Positions 7,320 to 11,371 of a stretch of DNA of 11,371 nt are shown here, piece after piece. The notes under the pieces are model-generated. The model saw nothing but the letters and a program-made list of their open reading frames with translations. It did no database searches and was not told the origin of the DNA. How positions within the stretch are numbered: the stretch's first letter is position 1; each line of letters starts with the position of its first letter. A program made the translations under genes and the position numbers. Source of the stretch: Ruminiclostridium sp. (lineage in GTDB: Bacteria > Bacillota_A > Clostridia > Oscillospirales > Oscillospiraceae). The DNA is taken from NCBI GenBank assembly GCA_017521345.1, contig JAFXCU010000202.1, forward strand, positions 1 through 11,371. Reading direction: 5' to 3'.

Positions 7320-7355
7320 CCTTGTTCATTTCTTGCTTCGCTTACTTTTGTAAGT

Positions 7356-7384
7356 ATTGTAACATAAGTTTCGAAAGGTTGCAA
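7356..7384 (-). promoter_or_regulatory. Predicted sigma-A promoter of the nfeD-stomatin operon
   Basis: On the minus strand, -35 TTGCAA (7379-7384), a 17-bp spacer and -10 TACAAT (7356-7361) are preceded by TGT, an extended -10. It has the same layout as the divergent promoter at 7465-7493. It leaves a leader of roughly 45 nt before the GTG start. Confidence 0.7.
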
Positions 7385-7464
7385 TAGAATTTTTGCAGAA
7401 TTCCACAATTTCCGGGTGTTTTTTCCTTTAGTGTGAAGAATTTTTACCAAATGCTTCCTGTCCC

Positions 7465-7493
7465 TTGCAAGTTCACACTGGCTTTGTTATACT
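7465..7493 (+). promoter_or_regulatory. Predicted sigma-A promoter of the AI-2E / membrane protein / GH25 operon
   Basis: -35 TTGCAA (7465-7470), a 17-bp spacer and -10 TATACT (7488-7493) carry an upstream TGT extended -10 signature. The -10 matches 5 of 6 consensus positions. Transcription would start near 7500, giving a leader of about 70 nt before the TTG start at 7574. Confidence 0.72.
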
Positions 7494-7534
7494 ATATTAT
7501 TACTATTATATCTTTGTGCGGCCCCACCGTTTTT

Positions 7535-7549
7535 CCCGCCCCGGGCGGG
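7535..7549 (+). other. GC-rich leader hairpin before the AI-2E gene
   Basis: CCCGCC-CCG-GGCGGG is a perfect 6-bp all-GC stem with a 3-nt loop, ending 8 nt before the RBS AAAGGAGG (7558-7565). No T-run follows, so it is not a terminator. It may stabilise the mRNA or modulate access to the RBS. Confidence 0.4.
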
Positions 7550-7573
7550 TAATTCCGAAAGGAGGACAACCCC

Positions 7574-8965
7574 TTGAGACCCCCTCTGAAAAAACTGCTC
7601 TTCTACATCGGCCTGGCCCTGATCGGCTTTGTCATCCTGTTCTTTGCCGCTCAGGTGATGCTGAACTTCGGTTCTGTGCTGAGCGCAATCGGCGGCATGG
7701 CAGTGGCGCTGCGGGCCATCGTGCTGGGCTGCGTGATGGCCTACCTGCTCTACCCGGTTGCCAGGTTCTCCGAGCATTTCCTCCTTTACCACAACGTGAG
7801 TAAGAAGGCCTCCCGGGCCCTTTCCACCGGCTTTGCCACCCTGGTGCTGGTCACGCTGATCGTCATGTTTATCTACTTCATCGTCCCCGAGCTGGCGGCC
7901 AACCTGCCCGCCCTGCTCCAGGACCTGCCCTGGATGATCCGCAGCACCTTCAATGAACTCTCCAAGTTCCTGCAGGCCCAGGGTCAGGCGGCCGACCTGT
8001 TGGAGGATATCTCTCTGAAGCTCACCAACGCCTTTACCACCTGGCTCCAGGGTGATGCACTGGACACCATCACAGACCTGCTCACCCGGGTCTTTGACCT
8101 GGCAAAGAGCCTGCTGAACTTCGTCATCGGCATCATCGTCATGGTCTACGTTCTCATGAGCCGAGATCAGTTCGTGGGACAGTCCAAAAAATTCCTCTTT
8201 GCCCTGTGTAAGAACCGCAACACCTGCGACACCATCCTCAAGCATATCCGGGTAGTCAACCAGATCTTTGGCGGCTTCGTTTCGGGCAAGCTGCTGGACT
8301 CCCTCATCATCGGCATCCTATGCGGGATCTCTCTGTCCATCCTGAATATCCCCTACGCCATGATCATCAGCCTCATCGTGGGCATCACCAACATCATCCC
8401 CGTCTTCGGTCCCTTCTTCGGGGCCATCCCCTCGGCCTTCCTGCTGCTGCTCACCGACCCCGGCAAGTGTCTGGTCTTCATCGTGTTCATCATCATTCTC
8501 CAGCAGGTGGACGGCAATATCATTGGCCCCAAGATCCTGGGCGACTCCACCGGCCTGCCTGCTTTCTGGGTCCTCTTCTCCCTGCTGCTCTTCAACCACA
8601 TCATGGGCTTCTGGGGCATGTTGCTGGGTGTTCCCCTCTTCGCCTCCTTCTATTATCTGCTGCGGGAGTTCATCAATTCCCGTTTGTCCAAGAAAGATCT
8701 TCCCATGGCCACCCAGGATTATATCAATGTCTCGGGCATTGACGAGGATGGTACCCTCCATTACACGGAACCCAAACGCATCCAGTTCTATCCCCTGGTG
8801 AAGGGGGACAACAGCTACTGGTCCCAGTTCAGAGCCTGGCTGGACCGTCCCATCCCCAAGGATGCCCTGAAAAACAACCCCTTCATCACCCTGCACAAGC
8901 ACGTGCGGGAGTACAAGCCCCCGGAAGATGAGGGCGATCAGAACGACCAGGACAGTCAGTCCTAA
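7574..8965 (+). CDS. AI-2E/PerM-family transporter-like membrane protein, TTG start
   Basis: This 463-residue polytopic membrane protein belongs to the AI-2E exporter/PerM/YtvI family, whose substrates vary and are mostly unproven. An N-terminal hydrophobic helix (about 7-28) and further helices (about 37-60, 87-113) precede an amphipathic middle region (about 114-195). The C-terminal bundle carries the family signatures NIIPVFGPFFGAIPS (273-287) and QQVDGNIIGPKILG (310-323). A TTG start at 7574 is supported by AAAGGAGG at 7558-7565 with 8-nt spacing; no better start lies nearby. Beyond about residue 375 there is a hydrophilic tail of some 90 residues, ending acidic (PPEDEGDQNDQDSQS), which makes the protein longer than the usual 340-380. 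It is the first gene of a three-gene run, under the promoter at 7465-7493. The substrate cannot be inferred. Confidence 0.92.
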   Translation: MRPPLKKLLFYIGLALIGFVILFFAAQVMLNFGSVLSAIGGMAVALRAIVLGCVMAYLLYPVARFSEHFLLYHNVSKKASRALSTGFATLVLVTLIVMFIYFIVPELAANLPALLQDLPWMIRSTFNELSKFLQAQGQAADLLEDISLKLTNAFTTWLQGDALDTITDLLTRVFDLAKSLLNFVIGIIVMVYVLMSRDQFVGQSKKFLFALCKNRNTCDTILKHIRVVNQIFGGFVSGKLLDSLIIGILCGISLSILNIPYAMIISLIVGITNIIPVFGPFFGAIPSAFLLLLTDPGKCLVFIVFIIILQQVDGNIIGPKILGDSTGLPAFWVLFSLLLFNHIMGFWGMLLGVPLFASFYYLLREFINSRLSKKDLPMATQDYINVSGIDEDGTLHYTEPKRIQFYPLVKGDNSYWSQFRAWLDRPIPKDALKNNPFITLHKHVREYKPPEDEGDQNDQDSQS

Positions 8966-8989
8966 GACCCACCACGGAGGTGTTTCCCC

Positions 8990-9544
8990 ATGCGCAGCCA
9001 AGCCAGCCGACAGATGGCCCTATGCGGCATCACTGCCGCCCTGATGATCGTGGTCATGCTGTTGGGCTCCATCCTGCCCCTGTCCACCTATTCCTGCCCC
9101 ATGCTGGCAGGTGCCCTGGTGATCCCCGTCCTCTGGGAACTGGGGAGCCGAATGGGCGGCCTGCTCTACCTGGCCGTGTCTCTTCTGAGCATCCTCATGG
9201 CCCCAGACAAGGAGGCCGTCTTCCTCTTCGTCTTCCTACTGGGCTGGTACCCCATCGCCCGGCCCAAGCTTCAGCACATCCGACTCAAACCCGCTCGCTG
9301 GGCAAGCAAATTGGTCATCTTCAACGGGGCCGCCCTGGTAACCTATGCCTTCCTGCTGTTCGTGCTGACCATGCCCGACCTGCAAGCTGACTTTGCCGAC
9401 TGGACCGTCCTCCTGGCAGCAGGCTTCCTTGCGTTGGGCAACGTGACCTTTGTCCTGTATGATATCCTGCTGGGCAGGCTGACCGATTTTTATGTGCTGA
9501 AACTCCGGCCCAAACTTTTCTCCACACACACCATCGACCCGTGA
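8990..9544 (+). CDS. Small polytopic membrane protein, ECF S-component-like
   Basis: This 184-residue, very hydrophobic protein has about five membrane segments (roughly 7-31, 36-52, 54-70, 74-87 and 105-127, plus a weaker one at 138-160). The pattern ALCGITAALMIVVMLLGSILP near the N-terminus, a short loop with YSCPMLAG, and WELG further on resemble the membrane (S) components of ECF-type vitamin transporters and a related uncharacterised Firmicutes family. Basic loops (RPKLQHIRLKPAR, LKLRPKL) sit on one side of the membrane. GGAGG (8976-8980) lies 9 nt before the ATG, and the gene starts 24 nt after the upstream stop. No energising ECF genes are nearby and no ligand-binding residues can be named, so a transport role is only a suggestion. 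Confidence 0.82.
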   Translation: MRSQASRQMALCGITAALMIVVMLLGSILPLSTYSCPMLAGALVIPVLWELGSRMGGLLYLAVSLLSILMAPDKEAVFLFVFLLGWYPIARPKLQHIRLKPARWASKLVIFNGAALVTYAFLLFVLTMPDLQADFADWTVLLAAGFLALGNVTFVLYDILLGRLTDFYVLKLRPKLFSTHTIDP

Positions 9545-9552
9545 GGTACCCT

Positions 9553-10899
9553 ATGAAACAGAGATTCCTTTCCCTTCTACTGGCCTGCGTGATGGCCCTC
9601 TCCCTTGCAGCTCCCGTCTCCGCCGCCAAGACCATGAACTTCTCCGACGTAAAATCCTCCGACTGGTTCTACCTCAATTTAAAGGACCTGTACAGCTGGG
9701 GCGTCATCAACGGTATGACACCCACCACCTTTTCCCCCCAAGGGACTGTAACCTTCGGCCAGGCCCTGAAAATGATCCTGCTGGCCACCGGTTATTCCGA
9801 GCAGAAGCCCACCGACACCCACTGGGCCAGCGGCTACTATCAGCTGGCCGCCCAGAACGGATTTTTACCCAAGAAGATGAACCTGACCCTGGATGATCCT
9901 ATCAACCGCAAGCAGATCGCCCAGATCATTGTCAAGATCCTGGATGTGAGCCGCACCGGAGCGGAGCTCCCCTTCTCGGACACTGGCAGCAAGGACGCCC
10001 TGATCCTCTACGACTACGGCATCTTCACCGGTGAGTACGATGCAAACGGGCGGCTTCTTTTCAAGCCTGACAGCAACATCACTCGTGCCGAGATCAGCGC
10101 CGTCATCTGGCGCCTTTACAAACTGGATCTCCCCCCTGAAGCACCCGAACCGGAACCCACCGGGGACTACTTCTATTTCGGCGGCAAGAAGGTCTACATC
10201 GTGGAGGACCTCCCCAAAAACACCTATGACAACGACCTGTTCCAGGTGAACGAGCAGGGCTTCCTCACCTACAACAGCGACGAATACACCTGCAAGATCG
10301 GCATCGACGTCTCCCGCTATCAGGGCAACATCGACTGGGCCCAGGTAAAGGAAGTGGGCGTGGACTTCGCCATCCTCCGGCTGGGTTACCGTGGTTACGG
10401 CTCCGGCAAGATGGTCCTGGACAACTACTTCTACCAGAACCTGAAGGGAGCCTTGGCCAATGACATCGAGGTGGGCGTGTACTTCTTCTCTCAGGCCATC
10501 AGCCCCGCTGAGGCGGAGGAAGAGGCTCGGTTCTGCATGAACGCCCTGAAAGGGTACCACATCACCTACCCCATCGTCTTTGACTGGGAACCCTATGACA
10601 GCAGCCTGGAACCCCGGACCGATGAGCTGGACGACAAGGTCCTGACCCAGTGCGCCGTTGCTTTCTGCGACACAGTAAAGGCCGGCGGGTATCAGCCCAT
10701 GGTCTACTCCAACCTGACCTACTTCTACCTGCACTTCGACCTGAACGACCTGGTGAACTACCCCTTCTGGCTGGCCCAGTACAACGCCACCCCCTCCTTC
10801 TACTACCACTTCGACATGTGGCAGTACGGGGATGCCGGGATCGTGCCCGGTATTGACGGAAATGTGGACCTGAACATCCACTTCATCCCCAAGAAGTAA
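9553..10899 (+). CDS. Secreted three-SLH-domain GH25 muramidase
   Basis: This 448-residue exported cell-wall hydrolase has a Sec signal peptide at 1-25 (MKQRFLSLLL core, VSAA cut). Three S-layer-homology repeats follow at about 29-80 (FSDVKSSDWFY), 88-131 and 139-190 (ITRAEISAVIWRLY); these normally hold a protein to wall polysaccharide. After a Pro/Glu-rich linker (194-204) comes a glycoside hydrolase family 25 lysozyme domain (about 248-445) with GIDVSRYQGNIDW (250-262). Asp252 and the DxE pair Asp344/Glu346 are in place, as is the late acidic motif IDGNVDLN (434-441). Family members cut the MurNAc-GlcNAc bond of peptidoglycan. I chose ATG 9553 because GAGG sits at 9543-9546. A GTG at 9541 overlaps the previous stop codon and has no RBS. 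The likely role is wall remodelling by an S-layer-type bound enzyme. It is the third gene of its operon. Confidence 0.93.
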   Translation: MKQRFLSLLLACVMALSLAAPVSAAKTMNFSDVKSSDWFYLNLKDLYSWGVINGMTPTTFSPQGTVTFGQALKMILLATGYSEQKPTDTHWASGYYQLAAQNGFLPKKMNLTLDDPINRKQIAQIIVKILDVSRTGAELPFSDTGSKDALILYDYGIFTGEYDANGRLLFKPDSNITRAEISAVIWRLYKLDLPPEAPEPEPTGDYFYFGGKKVYIVEDLPKNTYDNDLFQVNEQGFLTYNSDEYTCKIGIDVSRYQGNIDWAQVKEVGVDFAILRLGYRGYGSGKMVLDNYFYQNLKGALANDIEVGVYFFSQAISPAEAEEEARFCMNALKGYHITYPIVFDWEPYDSSLEPRTDELDDKVLTQCAVAFCDTVKAGGYQPMVYSNLTYFYLHFDLNDLVNYPFWLAQYNATPSFYYHFDMWQYGDAGIVPGIDGNVDLNIHFIPKK

Positions 10900-10900
10900 C

Positions 10901-10942
10901 AAAAAACGGAAGCACTTTTCTCAAAGAAGTGCTTCCGTTTTC
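10901..10942. terminator. Bidirectional rho-independent terminator
   Basis: AAAACGGAAGCACTT (10903-10917) and AAGTGCTTCCGTTTT (10927-10941) form a perfect 15-bp stem with a 9-nt loop. T-rich tails follow on both strands (TTTTCTTATTT on plus, TTTTTTG on minus). It lies between the converging GH25 and HAD genes and should stop both. Confidence 0.92.
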
Positions 10943-11371
10943 TTATTTCATAGCCTGGGCCCAAAACCCTTCAAAGTCGGTCAGGTCGGGCAGGTAGAGG
11001 TGGCAGAAGGTCTTCAGGACCTCCTGGTCGCTGTACAGGTCATGGACACCGGCCACCCGATACCCCGCCTGAAAGGCGGTCCTGGCCCCGTGGACGGCAT
11101 CCTCAAAGACCCAAGTTTCCTGGGTAGCAGACCCCATTCGATTCCGGGCATAGTCATAGATAAAGGGCTTGTCCTTGCCGGTGTTCAGCTCCCGGCAGGT
11201 GTAGACTTCGTCCAGCAGGTGGATCAGGCCCGCCGTCTTCAACCCGTCGGTGATGGGACCACGGTCTGTGTTTGTGGCCAGGGTACAGGGGATCCCTTTG
11301 GCATGGAGGGCCTGGAGAAACTCCACGGCTCCAGGCTTGGCCTTGACCTCATGCCGGTAGAAATCCCATAC
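10943..11371 (-). CDS. HAD-family phosphatase, N-terminus beyond right edge
   Basis: A minus-strand frame of 142 codons plus stop is open to the right edge, so the N-terminal part, including the nucleophile motif DxDx(T/V), is missing. The visible part begins VWDFYRHEVKAKPGA. It holds motif II in CTLATNTDRG (about 11260-11290), the motif III lysine in the TGKDKP stretch (about 11173-11190), and motif IV in WVFEDAVHG (about 11087-11113), whose acidic pair binds Mg. This order matches subfamily I haloacid-dehalogenase phosphatases of the beta-phosphoglucomutase/phosphoglycolate phosphatase type. The substrate cannot be told. An internal GTG at 11326 is not the start, because conserved sequence continues upstream of it. 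It converges on the GH25 gene and shares its terminator. Confidence 0.9.
   Translation of the reverse strand, partial: VWDFYRHEVKAKPGAVEFLQALHAKGIPCTLATNTDRGPITDGLKTAGLIHLLDEVYTCRELNTGKDKPFIYDYARNRMGSATQETWVFEDAVHGARTAFQAGYRVAGVHDLYSDQEVLKTFCHLYLPDLTDFEGFWAQAMK

Noticed and set aside
7303..7329. ATG at 7329 as the NfeD start
   Set aside because: There is no ribosome site before it; the strong site lies downstream, in front of the GTG at 7302.
5476..7573. tRNA, rRNA or riboswitch in the spacers
   Set aside because: I saw no tRNA-like cloverleaf, rRNA stretch or known aptamer pattern in the intergenic regions.
9541..9552. GTG at 9541 as the GH25 start
   Set aside because: It overlaps the previous stop codon with no purine-rich site upstream. 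ATG 9553 has GAGG upstream and gives a normal signal peptide.
9865..10902. 345-codon minus-strand frame opposite the GH25 gene
   Set aside because: It is Val/Gly/Asp/His-rich antisense to a well-defined GH25 protein and spans the terminator edge, with no ribosome site.

Overview
The window looks like chromosomal DNA from a Gram-positive, probably gut-dwelling Clostridia member. An Oscillospiraceae-type genome is my best guess. The evidence is strong AGGAGG ribosome sites, sigma-A promoters with extended -10 boxes, surface proteins with S-layer-homology (SLH) and Listeria/Bacteroides-type repeats, and C-ending codons in the housekeeping genes. The genus cannot be fixed from the sequence alone.

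Left half (1-5475, minus strand): one very long open frame, 1,825 codons with no stop, that runs off the left edge. It encodes a secreted modular surface protein. In order it has a signal peptide, a pilin-like N-terminal domain, a run of InlB-type B-repeats, a duplicated supermodule of about 350-370 residues, and at least three repeats spaced exactly 118 residues apart, each carrying an acidic DG(I/T)PD loop. A good promoter lies at 5558-5586 and a canonical RBS sits before the ATG. The large plus-strand open frames opposite it are shadows.

Spacer (5476-5907): about 430 bases with no convincing gene. It holds the adhesin promoter and leader hairpin, two short palindromes, a 15-bp direct repeat offset by 21 bp, a REP-like palindromic element, and the terminator of the next operon.

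Centre (5908-7302, minus): a two-gene operon, a short NfeD-type membrane protein followed 3 nt later by a stomatin/SPFH protein. This is the classic pairing for membrane-microdomain scaffolds. It is transcribed away from a divergent control region (7303-7573). The two promoters there share the same architecture: TTGCAA, a 17-bp spacer, and an extended -10.

Right half (7574-10899, plus): a compact operon of an AI-2E/PerM-family membrane protein (TTG start, long hydrophilic C-terminal tail), a small polytopic membrane protein resembling ECF-transporter S components, and a secreted three-SLH plus GH25 lysozyme-type cell-wall hydrolase. A strong bidirectional terminator (10901-10942) separates it from a converging HAD-family phosphatase (10943-11371, minus), whose N-terminus lies beyond the right edge.

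The shared theme is the cell envelope: a surface adhesin, a membrane scaffold, membrane transporters and a wall-anchored muramidase. No phage, transposon, CRISPR array, tRNA or rRNA was seen. Nothing in the window clearly amounts to a new defence or mobile system. The most unusual items are the architecture of the giant surface protein and the structured spacer upstream of it.
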